Of a DNA stretch of 64,000 nucleotides, positions 1 through 11,888 are shown one piece after another. The stretch covers positions 14,262,978 to 14,326,977 of the forward strand of contig JABAKD010000021.1 in assembly GCA_012845835.1 (NCBI GenBank), given 5' to 3'. Within the stretch, counting starts at the first letter, position 1. Each line of letters starts with the position of its first letter. The position numbers and the translations under genes were made by a program. Source of the stretch: Undaria pinnatifida (Eukaryota; Sar; Phaeophyceae; Laminariales; Alariaceae). The notes beneath the pieces are model-generated. The model did no database searches and was not told where the DNA came from. It saw only the letters and a program-made list of their open reading frames with translations.

Positions 1-728
1 CATTATCTTGACCCCTGGCTGTCTTTGCAAACCCTTGCCAGCTGCTAGTTTGCGAGCAATTTGTCCGTCATCGTCCGCATAATTTCTTGTGTACACCTTA
101 TATGCATCGGTACAACGGACTTCCACCTCCCTTTTCGCTGTATGACTCGTTCCGACACGTATTACTAACATCCATGCGCAAGCACCGAGGAATCTCCTAT
201 CCTCAGCGAATGCAGAGCGTTCTCTTGCGTTTACGCCCCGACTTTTCACTTATCTCTCCACGCTCGTAATGCCTGACCACATCCCCATACTCTTACTGGC
301 CTCCCTTAATGGTGCAAGGAAAATGACGCGTTTTCAAGTAGACTTGCAACACGTGACAGCAGTGCTACCGTAAGAGCTTACTCGTGTTTTACCTCGCCTT
401 GCCGTAACTTATGACCGTCATTGCAATAAGTATGCGTATAGTATGACATGACGGCTCACACAACAACAGTATTATATCCTGACCTACCCAACCGCAGTGA
501 TGTGGAGCGGTTTTTGTGGTCGACTTAGTTAGGGAATATTTGAAATAGTCTACGCCCAACGTGCGACGTAAAGCCGCGAAAGGTGTACCACATCAAGAAC
601 ACAATTATTAGGTTGACACACGAAGCAAAAAAATTTGAAGCGATTTGCTTTTGGTCGACTGCAGAGTATGTAAAACAGCCTGCACCTCATAGTGAAGACG
701 CGATAGGTATAGTCTATAGTAATTAATA
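1..728. other. No gene seen
   Basis: I see no supported gene, RNA or named repeat here. The open frames are short, lie on both strands and show no recognisable motif. The last 80 bases carry a TAGTCTATA-type AT-rich stretch that recurs beside other family A termini (for example near 2340 and 20810), so the edge probably belongs to the flank or extended end of the element that follows. Confidence 0.6.
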
Positions 729-1176
729 TTGTAAAAATAAGAATACACACCAGCTAGCTGTGAGATCGAAGATTTGTCGAAATTCATCTCTTCTTGCAGC
801 TGTGTGATACTCCGTAAATATATACCACAGCAAAAGTATTCAGTTGTTGACAAAGACGACCGCCGTATACCTGGTATACCAAACACATCGATAATATTCA
901 GTTGACACACCAACCGGCTCCTTCTGTATCCTTTTGTTTTTTCCCCCTGCTGCTGCATGTATGTGATCAAATTGCGATAGAACCACTCACAGACGTTTCG
1001 AACCTGGTGTAAGCTACACTGTGGTTTCCAAGGGAGTCGCCAGCCTATATACTAAATAATTAGGACACATATCCAGTAGTACGCGATCGGAGTATCACAC
1101 AGCTTGCAAATATCAGTTCTGACAACACCTTCGACGTCACAGCTGGAGTGTATAGACTATTCATTTTTACAATTGT
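729..1176. mobile_element. Small foldback element with family A termini
   Basis: The left end (about 744-813) and the right end (about 1087-1152) are inverted copies of the same terminus: CAGCTGTGAGATCGAAG reading in from the left, and its reverse complement ending in CAGCTGGAGTGTA on the right. The inverted match continues outward through ATTGTAAAAAT on both sides. The interior of about 270 bp has no open frame of note. This is the shortest complete-looking member of family A in the window and resembles a MITE or foldback element. No transposase is visible, so mobility would depend on a protein encoded elsewhere. Confidence 0.7.
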
Positions 1177-1703
1177 GTGTTTGCGTTAAGTTAGAGGAAT
1201 TCAATCAAAAAATTTTTGAAGATAATCTCGCCGAGCGAACTTTGAGGAAATACTTTGCCGGAAACATCATGGAAATTCCTATTTGAGCTGATTTGAGTGA
1301 ACAATTTGGAGTGATACTTCGTCAATAATGACCAGATCACACGATTCGCCTACCAACGCCGGGCACACCGCCACAATAACCAGAGGGCACGAGCGCACAA
1401 CACACACGGAGGTACACAGCACTGATCGCTGTGCGCTGTGACTGGCAGCGGTAGAAACAACCCAACACTGATGCGGAGGGACCAAAGAGTAGCTGGAAAA
1501 GCATGGCGCGTATGCGCAACCTGAAGGGTAGGTGCTAGTGAGCCAGCGCCCCCGCGCTCCTCACGATGTGACCTTGGTCTCTGCTGCTGCGTGATATCGT
1601 ATTCGGTGCTAACTTTGTCCACTACCATCGCTATCCCACAACGATATCGCTGAAGCCTCCACCGTCACCGCCACCCACGCCGCACGGCCGCCGCCGCCGG
1701 TAC

Positions 1704-1704
<1 letters not shown>

Positions 1705-1736
<32 letters not shown>
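1705..1736. repeat. (CTG)n microsatellite
   Basis: About ten uninterrupted GCT/CTG units. A second, interrupted CTG/CCG tract lies about 160 bp downstream at 1894-1954, so the two may derive from one longer tract. Confidence 0.9.
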
Positions 1737-1893
1737 GGTTGGTGTCTCTTGCATCTGTTTCAAATATAAGTATTAAAAAAACTAGCCGTTCTGTTGTTGT
1801 GATGATCGTGATGATCGAGCCAGGCCGGGCTGCTGGGCCGCAACTCATCTGGCGGGGCCATCGCCACCGGCACTTCCGCCTCGGCCCCCGCCG

Positions 1894-1954
1894 CCGCTGC
1901 TGCTGCTGCTGCTGCTGTCGCTCTGTTGCTGCTGTGCTGCTGTTTGTCTCATGG
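1894..1954. repeat. Interrupted (CTG)n microsatellite
   Basis: CCGCCG followed by about seven CTG units, then TCG and CTG interruptions. Interruptions of this kind indicate an older tract than the one at 1705. Confidence 0.85.
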
Positions 1955-2339
1955 TGTTGTTCTACGGCACCATGTCTGAATACAAAATTTAATGATGACT
2001 CCCCGCTCCCTGCCTGTGATATGGAGGCCGTGTACGCCTTTTCTGCGATTCGTTCACCGCAAACACAACCAAAAGCATGCCCGAGTGAATCTGGCCTTTT
2101 TTTAGCATGATTGAGGATTTCTTAGTAGGGTTTTTCAACTCAAACGCTCTAGACTAATATATCGCTGTCGATTTAAACAACAACACTCCGACGCGTTGGT
2201 CTGCGTGTCCTTGTGGTCAATCAATCCATACATTAGACTACGATATAATAGTCTAGACCATACAATTTTGTTTTTATTGCACTAAAGATTTTTTGTTTTT
2301 TCTCACCTGATGAACTGCTCCAGTGTGATGCGATATGCC

Positions 2340-2900
2340 ATAGACTAGTCTATACTATAAAAACCAAAATACACTCAAACTGTGAGATCGAACATTTTGT
2401 CGAAACTGATCTTTGCAAGCTGTGTGTGATACTCCAATCGCGCGTATCACGGGTTGTGTGTAGGTCGGCGAGTTCTCTCGCGACTACAGTGTAGCTATCA
2501 GGGTCAACAGGGTGATTTTAGTCAGTTTGTGCGCGGAAACTATAAAACCCGTTTCTGATGGGGACGAACTTTGACAGCTGTGGAAGGTAATGCATATGTG
2601 TTTCTAGTGAATCCTGTAAATCGAATAACCGGCGAGGGGGAGGGGCGGAGTTTCTACGGACTTGGGGGCCTGGTTTTGATCAGAAGGGGGGGGGGGGGGG
2701 GGGGGGGGGAGGGGCGGGGGGGGAAGGGGCGGGGGGGCGCGGGCGGGGCAGCTCAATTTGTGCGTGGAAACAAGAAATGTTTTAAGGGGATTATTCCGAC
2801 GGTTTTGGAAAGAATGCACCACTTTGTCATAGGAGGGGTGGGAGGAGGGGGGGGGCTGGGCGGGGCCGCTAAACCTGTGCGTGGATATATTTGAAACATC
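2340..2900 (+). repeat. Family A repeat, plus orientation
   Basis: The copy starts after TAGTCTATACTATAAAAA with an ACTC..CTGTGAGATCGAA terminus. It continues through the GTGTGTGATACTCC block, the GGTCGGCGA block, GTGCGCGGAAACTATAAA, and the ACCGGCGAGGGGG junction, and then runs into long G tracts. It ends with the GGTTTTGGAAAGAATGCACC and GTGCGTGGA blocks. These blocks recur in the same order at 9421, 15625 and 39750, and inverted at 20810, 28166 and 39660. No coding capacity is apparent. No inverted partner closes this copy nearby. Confidence 0.85.
2686..2709. repeat. G homopolymer in family A
   Basis: An uninterrupted run of 24 G, followed by further G-rich runs to about 2740. It lies in the part of family A after the ACCGGCGAGG junction, where every copy carries G (or C on the other strand) tracts of differing length. 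Confidence 0.9.
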
Positions 2901-3589
2901 GTTGTGCACCCACGCCCAGGCCGCCGAGAGCACGACCAGGCACGATTCGTTTCTTCACGATTACGAACATCATCGTATCTCTTCATCGATCGGGGGGGGA
3001 ACGGTGGTATCTCGTTGCCGGAATCACCGGTGGTATCTCGTTGCCGGAATCTGTGATGCGCATGTGCTTGATCATGTTGGTAGAACGTGTGGTATTTTGC
3101 TCGCTTTTGTTTGTTTGTTTGTTTGTTCGTTTTGCACAAGCAACACAACTCGCTTCAACCGTTCACGAACGCACACACACGCTTCTCCGCCCCACCAGTA
3201 ACTGGGATTGAAGAGACAAATAACAACCCGTATCTTGACGTAACAACAATCAGGTCGAGGCGAGGCGCGCTGTCGACGCATTCGCGCTCGCTTCCTGTGC
3301 CTCGTATTAAATGCTTCTCCTTCGATGTTGCTCCTTTTTCTCGCTAATTCCTCGATTTGTCGTCTAGCGATGAATTCGTGAATCACGAAATCCAGCATTT
3401 TTTGGTCCAGCGAGCGACCGCTTATAAGTTGTAAACAATGGCTCTGTTCGCGTGTTCTACCAGTCTTTCCAGTACTGTCCCGTGCGGTATCTACTTAGTA
3501 TCCCCATAAACGCGACCCAACAAATAATGGTTGCTGTTGGTTTTTACTTAGTAAAAATATATGAACCCTAACGCCGGATTTTCCTTGAA
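2901..3589. other. No gene seen; two small tandem repeats
   Basis: There is no supported gene. It contains a 26-bp perfect-type tandem duplication at 3002-3053 and a (TTTG)n tract at about 3105-3127. The overlapping open frames on both strands look random. Confidence 0.55.
3002..3053. repeat. 26-bp direct tandem duplication
   Basis: CGGTGGTATCTCGTTGCCGG and the following AATC are repeated twice back to back with a 26-bp period (starts at 3002 and 3028). The near identity of the two copies implies a recent duplication. Confidence 0.85.
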
Positions 3590-4440
3590 ACAACAAATAT
3601 ATTATTCAACACAAATACTTCAAGGACGTCAGCTGTGAGTTCGACGAATTTAGGGTCGACACTCATCTCTTGCAGGCTGCGTTCTTGGTACTTGTAATAA
3701 TATACTATGTCAGGTGAGTTTCTTCACTTAATGGGAGGCGTCCTGACTTTTCTTTTTATTTGTATACAGGTTCTCGATCCCTACTGAATTTCTTATTCGG
3801 TACCTCGTAGACTACATACATATTATGCGAGGGGTGTAGAACTAATGTTTCGTTGTTCGTGTGTTGATGTGAGGGTAGTCCTTTTCCGAACGATTTTCGC
3901 ACAAATCTCGGGACGAAAAAGTTGACCAATAGTTTGGTGTATGCTATCCCAGTGCCTGGGCGCTCTCGCGTGAGCATTCACATAAGCCAAAACGAATGCC
4001 GCATCCCTATCACCTGTCAAGATCTAAACGTAGTAGCACCGTTTGTGCAATAGGTCCCGTTCTACATGCTACCTGAGCTCATTGCTGGGCCGTTTTTTGT
4101 AGACGGTCAAACGACTATATACTCACAGAGAGCTGGTGGTGCGTTACGACTACAGACTATGCACACAACGAGCTGTTGGTGCGCCTCTCAGCCGTCTGAC
4201 GTTGTTGTTCCCCCGGCGAAATGTGTTTTTTTACCTACCGCGCACAGATAAATGGTGAACTGAACGTCTTCGCATCGTCCTGTTGGCCCTTGCGCTAGCT
4301 AGCTTCAACATTTTTTTGTCGGCGATCTCTTTTCCCTTTGAGCACATACCCACCTACCGACACGCGCGGTCGAAGTATCATGCACAGCTTGCCAAAATGA
4401 GCATCGAAGAATTTCTCCATCTCATTAATTAAATATCAAT
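3590..4440. mobile_element. Element with inverted family A termini
   Basis: The left terminus at about 3605-3690 (CAGCTGTGAGTTCGACGAA, then CACTCATCTCTTGCAGGCTG) and the right terminus at about 4370-4432 (GAAGTATCATGCACAGCTTG, then ATGAGCATCGAAGAA, ending in ATCTCATTAATTAAATA) are inverted versions of the family A end. They are more diverged than in other copies. The interior of about 700 bp has no convincing coding sequence. It is probably an old non-autonomous terminal-inverted-repeat element. Confidence 0.55.
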
Positions 4441-5389
4441 GAGGCGCGCGAAGCGCGCTGAGTAGAGCCTTTTTTTATGGGTTTCCGAGCGAAAATGCCT
4501 TTTAGTATCATAAACAGCATTCCTGTACGAGGTAGGATGCCTCGAATTACTTGCTCTGTATTTGTGTGTGTGTATGTTTCCGTTGAATTCTCGGCCACGT
4601 TGAACCGCCGCACTCAACGTACACGGCACCAAGGCCAGTTCCGGCGGGTCCCAAGCACGCATAACTTACAGACAACTATTCTCGTCGTGATCTTTTCGCG
4701 TAATTCGTAGAGAGTTCGTCAAAATAGGTGCGACATCGTGTGATTTACAGGCACCAACCTTTGGGTGTGCGACACGTTGTGATTTGACCGGCATTGCTGG
4801 GCTAAGTTATATTCAAGTAGAGTATGGGTTTTATGATGCTTTTCGTGTTCTGTGATCGGAGATAAAGATTGTCAACCGTTAATAATTCAAGATAGAAAAA
4901 CAAAAGAACTAGACTAGAGTCTACCTGTCTGAAAGCTGTAGATATAGTCTAATAGGTGTTGTACAGGTCGCTCAGACACTTTGCGGGTGCGAACACGTGT
5001 CAAATATGAGACAACAACGTACGTGGTAGCTCGAAGATAGTCTTGCTGCTGCTGTCGTTTCTGATGTGGTTGGTGTTCCAACGGAAGAATACGCGAACCC
5101 ATCCATACCCCTGCATCGCAGCTTGACTACTTCTGCTGGTATTGAGGTCGCGCCTCATTACCACCAAGTGCTATGAATAGTACCTCATGATGAGTTGAGA
5201 AAAAATGTGTTGGACTCACTCATTAATAGTTGATAGGTACGGCTCTGACTTGTGACCCGGACTGTACCACGTGCGGCTGGTAGAAATGAAACCGCCAATG
5301 AATGGAGCAGAACGTTGGGCGGTGCTGCGTGATGACCTGTGTGGGATTAAGACATTCAAAAATGTTGGAGAGAGGTATATCATATCAAT
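4441..5389. other. No gene seen
   Basis: Nothing supportable. The open frames are short and overlapping. AT-rich sequence precedes the tandem-array start at 5390. Confidence 0.6.
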
Positions 5390-5997
5390 ATAAACATATA
5401 TAAAATCATTCCCTTGGGTGTCATGTATTTGGTCAGGAGTTTTTTGTCTCGGCCGAACCATGCGATTCGCGGAACTGGAATTCTCCGTCGAATATAGCTT
5501 GGTTGGAGCGCCGCCTTCAGGGGGCGGCTCCAACGCCACTCGCCCTGCCGTGTCCGTTCCGCACATCGACGTGAACGCGGACGGGTGCCGAGCGAGGCGA
5601 GCGAGAAGTTGCAAAAAATACCGCATGTCGAGGAGAATTTTTAAAAAAATTGTTGAAACTTAATGGCTGCAACGCCTGAATGATTTACAAAATTGGCATC
5701 ATTTCCAAACGGTACGTGATAATGTTTGGAATTTTGCGGTGGCATGTTCTCGAGCGTTAGTTTCTTTTCTGTACTTTCTTACTATTAATTGTTCGTTTGG
5801 TTTCTTACCAGGTCTTTTTATTGCTCTTGTTTCTGATCGTTTTGCCAGCTGGAAATCCGTTTTTTTATGGTGGGCTACCCTAAAACGTGACACAAGTTAC
5901 CAAAAATATCCAACCACTTCGCGACACAAATTACGGACGAAAAAACGTTCCGTGACAAAAAATAAATTCCTAACCATGGAATCATGACATTTTCATG

Positions 5998-6924
5998 TAA
6001 CAGAACCTCGAGACAAAACCAAGCAGGTAGAGCCGCCTCTTCGGCCTTTGGCCCTGACTTTAGCATGGCCGCTGACACTCCAGGCAGCCTCTACTGTAGG
6101 CATAAACGAGTGCGGTTGATTCGCAGCGAACTATCCCGCTGTGCTCGCTTCTATGTGGCCATTGTCCACGCCATTTCATGTCATCTCCCTTCTGTTTTGA
6201 GCTCGTCGTCGTGCCGTCGAGGTACGAGGAAACACTTACGTACTGGGTGAAAAAAGCAGTATGTACGACGAGCATGAACGCCAACTAACGACATTGGCAA
6301 ACACACAACATCAGGTGCAGCAGCAGCAGCCGAAGGGCGAAATTTCTAGGACATACTGCAGCAACTAGTAGCAACCAGAACCACAGCAGATAGCCCAAAG
6401 TGCAGTACAAGTACAGTTGGCAAGTTTAGTCGTACACGCATCACTCTGTCCAATATATATAACAGGATCTCGGGACAAAACCAAGCAGGTAGAAGAGCCG
6501 TCTCTTCGGCCTGTGGCCTTGGTGTAAGCACGGCCGCTGACACTCCAGCCAGCCTCTGCTGTCAGCATGAACGAGTGCGTCTGGTTCGCAGCGGACTATC
6601 CCGCTGTACTTGCTTCTTTGTGGCCATTGTCCATGCCATTTCATGTCACGTCCGTTCTGTTTTGAGCTCGTCGTCGTGCCGTCGAGGTACGAGGAAACCC
6701 GTACGTACTGGGTGAGAACAGCAGTATGTACGACGAGCATGAACGCCAACTGACAACATTGGCAAACGCACAACATCAGTTGCAGCAGCAGCAGCCGAAG
6801 GGCGAAACTTCTAGCACATACTGCAGCAACTAGTAGCAACCAGAACCACAGCAGATAGCTCAAGGTGCAGTGCGAGTGCCGTTGGCAAGTTTAGTCGTAC
6901 ACGCATCACTCTGTCCAATATAAA
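5998..6924 (+). repeat. 463-bp tandem duplication inside block B
   Basis: Two consecutive copies (about 5998-6461 and 6462-6924) each begin near CTCG(A/G)GACAAAACCAAGCAGG and end with TTTAGTCGTACACGCATCAC and TCTGTCCAATATA. Units 2 and 3 have a single copy (about 28750-29205 and 31670-32125). The duplication is therefore private to unit 1. Confidence 0.85.
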
Positions 6925-8245
6925 ACAACTGTTTTATGTTCATATTGATGGAGAAAAAAAAATACATTTCCTGTGAGACTGATACGTCGTACGAGCGGAC
7001 GTTCTGATTCTGGTGTGTTGCTGCCGTGAGACCATCGAGCACACCGAATGTTTCACCCATACAAGAGCTAACCAGAGGCAGCGCACAGGGGCCCCCAACA
7101 CAGAGACACGTGACAACCACGGCCAGCTGTCGATCGCGTGATTCGCCGGTAGTCCGTGCTTCGGTGGGTGTATCGGAAGTCGTTCGTAGTACTGCTGCAG
7201 ATCGTCGAAAAACCACGTGGCATCGTTTTGGTGGCAGACTCGCCAGTAGACCCCCCAAAATTTATTTACCTTTTCTTTTTCTTGGCCCCATGCACCCATT
7301 TCCTTTCCTTTCTCTTCTTTGTTTGTTTCTTTTTCCAATTGACTTGCGTCTGTTGTGCGTATGCGTAGTGATAGATACCACGTGTGATATATACGTGGTA
7401 GTCTTTCTTGGATATCAAGCGGTATAGTCGGTTTTTCCAGGCGCGAGTAATGAGACGTATGCACCGGTATGGACCTGGCACATCGTAGACTGACTCTCGA
7501 TTTCACTTCTATATGTTTCTGGTGGAGGCATGGATTGCGTCAGCTGTGATTTATGCGTGTACCACCTTTGGTTTGTATTTTTCCCCTGGGGTATTCCTCA
7601 GCTCCAGAGTGACTGGAGCCTGTCCTGTGACCACGGACTTGATTATGCGAGTTAATGTGAGAACGACAACAACACCAACAACTGAAATATTTCCTGTTTC
7701 TTGACCGTTCAGCTGCTTCCTGCAAATTTGGTTTTTCTGCCAACACGATTTTGAACCTTTTCGCGATTTTTCCTGCCTTTTTGTCTAGTAAGTTGAAAAA
7801 ATTCCGACCATTTGCCGCTAATTTGCCGCCTGTGCATTAGTTGCGGGAGGGTCCAGCTTTAGCTTTTCTTTGATTCACACCATTTGTTTTGTACTTGACG
7901 AAGCTTCATCGGCTGAGATCTGGGCTTGGCTCATCAGCTCGACACCGCCCAGCACCCCATCCCAGCACTATAGTTCACAGTAACGAAGCGCCGTGCAGTG
8001 CCCTGCGATGCCCTGCGGCTCAGCTCAGCAGCGCACCCCGCTAGCTCAGCAGAGCGAAGCGCTATTCTTGGCCGTGCTCTGCCGCCGCGGTCGTTCGCTA
8101 TTTATGATATCCAAAACTCCGCGTACGCTGATATTTAGGTATTTTGCGCTTTTTTCTATACATATCGCGTCAACCATCGAAATATCATACAATGCAGGGG
8201 AGGGAATGTTATCTCTATGCAAAGATCCTGTTTGATCCTTTTTTG

Positions 8246-8400
8246 TTTTAATCAATTGTCAGCCGGCCGCCCCGGTGGTCTATTAATAACAGTGTTTTTA
8301 CCCTCGAATACTACTAACGTTTGGTTGTCCTTGAGTTCGACACCCACCACGATGATATTTGACTTTATTTGCAAAAATGCAAAAAAAAAAAAACAGGGAT
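8246..8400 (+). repeat. tRNA-like (SINE-type) module in block C, copy 1
   Basis: GTCAGCCGGCCGCCCCGGTGG is followed by an interrupted internal promoter A box (TGGTCTA, then an ATTAATAAC insertion, then AGTG) and a B-box-like GAGTTCGACAC about 60 bp downstream. The module ends in an A-rich tail after GCAAAAATGC. The uninterrupted version is at 29935. The broken A box suggests this copy is not transcribable by RNA polymerase III. Confidence 0.55.
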
Positions 8401-9420
8401 CAACTGCTGAGAGCTCGTAGCAGCGTGGGTTGGTTCGACGCGAGTCGGCGAGGGAAGAAAATGCTGGATTCACTCCTTGCGGTAAAAATGAAAGAACGTG
8501 CCGAAGTGGGGAGGGAAGAGGAGGGCCCGCTATGTGACCCCGGATATGAGTTACTACTGGGAGGGAGCGCGAGAGTGGTGCGGGGATAATATATGGGATG
8601 AAGAAAAAAAAAAAGTTGCAAAGGTATATTACTATTGCTACCAGTAAATAAAATATCAGTCTCTCGGAAATACGCACATTACTATCAGCAGTCGTCATGG
8701 TAAAGAAAAGCACTCCGGATATTATGCATTAAGGGGACGCGTCCGATTTCGACAACGTGAAAGCCCCCACGAAGAAAATACAGCAGACACACATATTCCG
8801 CCTCGAGAAAAAACAGAGAAGAAGCGCTACGCCAACCTCCCGTACGAGCGAAGCCACCCTCGCACCAATCTTAGACAACGCCGCCTCAACTAGAGATTGC
8901 CCTCCTCTTCTACGTTTTCCTCATCGCCCGCGACCACGCAGACCAACCAATGCGACAGCCTTCACGTAACAAACAAAGCAATTTTCTTCCAAAACCTCGC
9001 CGGCTGACATGTCCTCATGTCGACGTTTGATGCAAACCGACTATGCATCCTGTCGACTTCGAACCTCCTTTGCCACGGGGACAGCAGTGCAGCCTCTTCA
9101 GTAATGCTAAGGCCTCTTTTGTTTCGCCTAGAGGCGACGCAGGTTCTCAAAAATTCTCTTCTCGGTGTTTTTGTTTGATAGACGCCAACTTTTACTTGAC
9201 GGCGCATTTAACATAGTTTGTTTCGCCTATCCTTGCCTTCTTTGTAGTACAATATGTCGTTTTTTCTTTTGTCAAAGCATGACTTTCAAAATCCCATGTT
9301 CGTATTAAACTCTTGGCATTACTTTAAAGTTCAATGCATGCCAAATCGGACAGCTACACCTTATTAAGTGGTCGAAGTGCTGCCATGCCCATGCGGAGCC
9401 CTTGCATTATATAAAATGAA

Positions 9421-9890
9421 ATATATCCCGCTGTGAGATCAAAGATTTCGCCGAAACTCATCTTTGCAATGTGTGTGTGATACTCCGATCGCGCGTATTA
9501 CGAGTTGTGTGTCCTCACTAATGATATAGGTCGGCGTCTCCCCTTACAACTACAGTGTAGCTATCAGGGTCACCAGGGTGATTCTAGTTAGTCTGTGCGC
9601 GGAAACTATAAAACCCGTTTCTGAGGGGAACAAAATGTGACAGCTGTGGAGGGAAATGCATCCTTTTATCAAGTGAATCCTGTAAGTCGAAGAACCGGTG
9701 AGGGGGGGGGGGGGGGGGGTTGAAGGACGTGGGGGCTTGGTTTTGATCATAAGCGAGCGGGGTTGGAGGGGGGGGGGGGGGGGGGGGGGGGCGGTCGGAC
9801 GGGCGGGCATTTTGTGCGTGTAAGCTATAAATCCTTTCAAGGGGATAAATCTGACGGTTTTGGGGAGGAAAAAAAAATAATAATAAAACC
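9421..9890 (+). repeat. Family A repeat, plus orientation
   Basis: Family A terminus (CGCTGTGAGATCAAAG), the GATACTCCGATCGCGCGTAT block, GGTCGGCG, GTGCGCGGAAACTATAAAACC, ACCGGTGAGG, then G tracts at about 9700-9719 and 9765-9791. It abuts the end of tandem unit 1 directly. An inverted copy (27360-28166) abuts the start of unit 2, so the pair brackets everything between. Confidence 0.85.
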
Positions 9891-10480
9891 ATGTATAGTC
9901 CAGCTGCTGTGAGATCGGATATTTCGAGGTTATGTTCGGTAGGGTGTGTGAATTCCGAGGAAGGGTATAGGAGGCTTACAAAACTTTCGAATGGTTCGGG
10001 TACGGGTACGGAACTGCCACAGAACACGAGCAATTTTCTGGTATTGTGGAACGGGCGTATACAGAGCTCACTGGAGTTGTGGCCGTGTACAAACCATGCC
10101 GTACCCGTACCCCGGGTATTGTGGCACGGGTCGTACACAACTCACAGGACTTCCTGGGACGGATATGCAAGTCTCAACGTCGAGAAGTTCCGGATACGGG
10201 TTTGGAAGTCTTACAGAACTTCAAGGGTTTCCGGGTTTTGTGGCACGGCCTGCACAGCATTAACAGAAATTCCAGACCCAGGTGTGAAAATGCTGTACCC
10301 GTACCCCAATGGTTTGAGGCACTGGCGTACAGAACTTATAGAACATTCAGGTGCGGCCGTGAATGTCCTACAGATCTTACAGACGTTCCGAGTACGGGCA
10401 AAACTCAGGTAAGCGTTCACGGCCTCGGGTGTGCCCAGGGAAATACGCACGACCGCGGGGGCGGAGTTCTGTTTGAAATA
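9891..10480. repeat. Degenerate tandem repeat rich in GTACGG
   Basis: Imperfect copies of a unit built on TTGTGGCACGGG, GTACA(G/C)A(A/G)CTCACAGGA and TTCCGGG, with interspersed GGGTACGGGTACGG or its complement. The frames stay open on both strands (173 codons on plus from 9891), which is expected for a GC-rich repeat without stop codons. I do not call a gene. Confidence 0.6.
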
Positions 10481-11049
10481 TAAGAGTTTTAATCAAACTG
10501 GCATGGCATGTTCTCAACATGGGCCGAGACCCGATGGCAGTCCGTCGTAGCTTTTTTAATTTTGGGGATGTCGACAATAACCACCGAGACGATCAATCGT
10601 GAACCTCAACCAGTGCCGGCCGGGGAAACAGCCGCGCTCACGTTTACTCTCCTTTGGTGACAGATCGTACTATGGCGTACCCCGGCTGTGGCGCCTCAAA
10701 AAAAAATTGCCGTCGCAAGCCCATTTTCATCACCAGCTCCAACCCACAAGTGCCACGACGAAAAAGAGGCGAAGTTACTGTACACACAAAGATATGACAT
10801 CATAGCGAGATCATCTGCATTTTTCCGACCGGAATTAAGACGTCCACAATACGCAGTACGTGAATTCGCGATAGGAAGCAAACTCGTATAGGTGAAATAT
10901 AATCAAAAATCGAATTCAATTCGATTCGTAAAATGATGTTTTGCGACGCGAAAGTATCCTTGAATACTATGGGCCTTTAGAAACGAAAGAAACATGAACA
11001 ACAGGTATCATTTGTTGACCTTTAGGTTGCAGTGTGCAGCGTGTGTCAG
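10481..11049. other. No gene seen
   Basis: There is no supported feature. Homology to the LRR locus begins at the right edge, near TCGCTGTCACGGGCACAG. Confidence 0.55.
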
Positions 11050-11816
11050 CCGGTCGCTGTCACGGGCACAGAACATAGTAGTCAGCGACGCAGCAGCATA
11101 TACGCAGCAGCATATCCATACCTGCTATTGGGATATGTCAATTAACGTCCCAGGGCGGGAAACACACTCGGGTCTCACCTCTTTGTAAGGGTGTTCGAAT
11201 GTACCTGTGAAAAACTCAGAATTGTTTTTTTTGTTGAAGCATGGTTGACGGAAATATAAAACGCAACAGCGACCGGTTGTCGTGTCATTCCGTACGGAAT
11301 TAAAAGAAATTTCTTCTTGAGCACAAAAAAACTCTAGAATGTTTTTCGGGGCCATTAAATTGCGACATAAGTACGATAAAAGTGCGCCCTTATCTTTTAT
11401 GCAGGAGGGGCGTGCAACGATTCCCGAACCATTAACCTGCGGCACGCGTCGTAAACCTCCTTCCTTTCCGCGAGGACAGTCTTTGCTTTTGATGGTCGAC
11501 ACCGCCATCGTCATCTTGGTATCCCGAATTGCTTCTCTCGGGAGTCGCAAGAGGTGTGCTGGTTATTGCCAATACGCCTGGCCACATTGACAGAAGACAG
11601 CGTTGGTGGGATATTTTCTTCAGCTTGTGGACAACTGAGCGGTCAGCCAACTTGCTAGCATTGTCTTCAGTGCGCTAGGGACATAACTGTCTCGGGGTAC
11701 CACGCGTCAGTTGTCTTGCGCACGCCACAACCTTTCTCCTCGCGCTTACATGTCTCAAACGTTTCTTCTTCGACCATCTTTTCCCTGCCTCCCCCGCGGT
11801 TCATACCATTCTGCAG

Positions 11817-11888
11817 AGACCTGAATGAAAACAACCTCTCAACAATACCGGCCAACCTGTCCGAGTCCATGGACGCTCTGTGGACGCT
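11817..11888 (+). pseudogene. Copy 1 LRR exon 1 (72 nt, intact)
   Basis: CTGCAG acceptor, exactly 72 nt, GTAAGTG donor, phase 2 at both ends. It encodes DLNENNLSTIP..LSESMDALWT plus split Leu, matching the xLxxNxLxxIPxxxF LRR pattern except that the usual Phe is Ser. It differs from its partner at 54685 in 9 of 23 whole codons by amino acid and only about 3 by silent change, which suggests relaxed or diversifying change. It is intact as a cassette. Confidence 0.8.

Larger units (their letters stand above)
1177..2339. other. No gene seen; CTG-rich stretch inside
   Basis: There is no supported gene. The stretch contains two CTG tracts (listed separately). A minus-strand open frame at 1609-1848 reads a run of serines through the first tract, flanked by Gly/Ala-rich sequence, but it has no recognisable domain and could simply be the repeat read in frame. 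An exon of a homopolymer-containing protein is possible but unsupported. Confidence 0.5.
5390..9420 (+). repeat. Tandem array unit 1 (blocks B, F, C)
   Basis: The unit starts at TATATAAAATCATTCC (5397) and ends at GGAGCCCTTGCATTATATAAAAT (to 9417). Block B (5390-7740) matches 28167-29905, 31106-32940 and the edges of 36191-36660. Block F (7740-8150) matches 36650-37160. Block C (8150-9420) matches 29907-31105, 34110-34565 and 35405-36190. The block E present in units 3 and 4 is missing. Open frames differ between copies in phase and stop positions, so I read no gene. It could be a large non-autonomous transposon or a long-period satellite. Confidence 0.8.

Noticed and set aside
2571-3148. Gly-rich and Pro-rich frames over the G tracts of family A
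   Set aside because: They are artefacts of homopolymer G/C runs. Tract lengths differ among copies and would shift any frame.
6940-7506. 188-codon minus-strand open frame in array unit 1, with similar frames in units 2 and 3
   Set aside because: The frames start, stop and shift differently in each unit, and the matching segments fall in different reading frames. Conservation is at the DNA level of the repeat, not of a protein.
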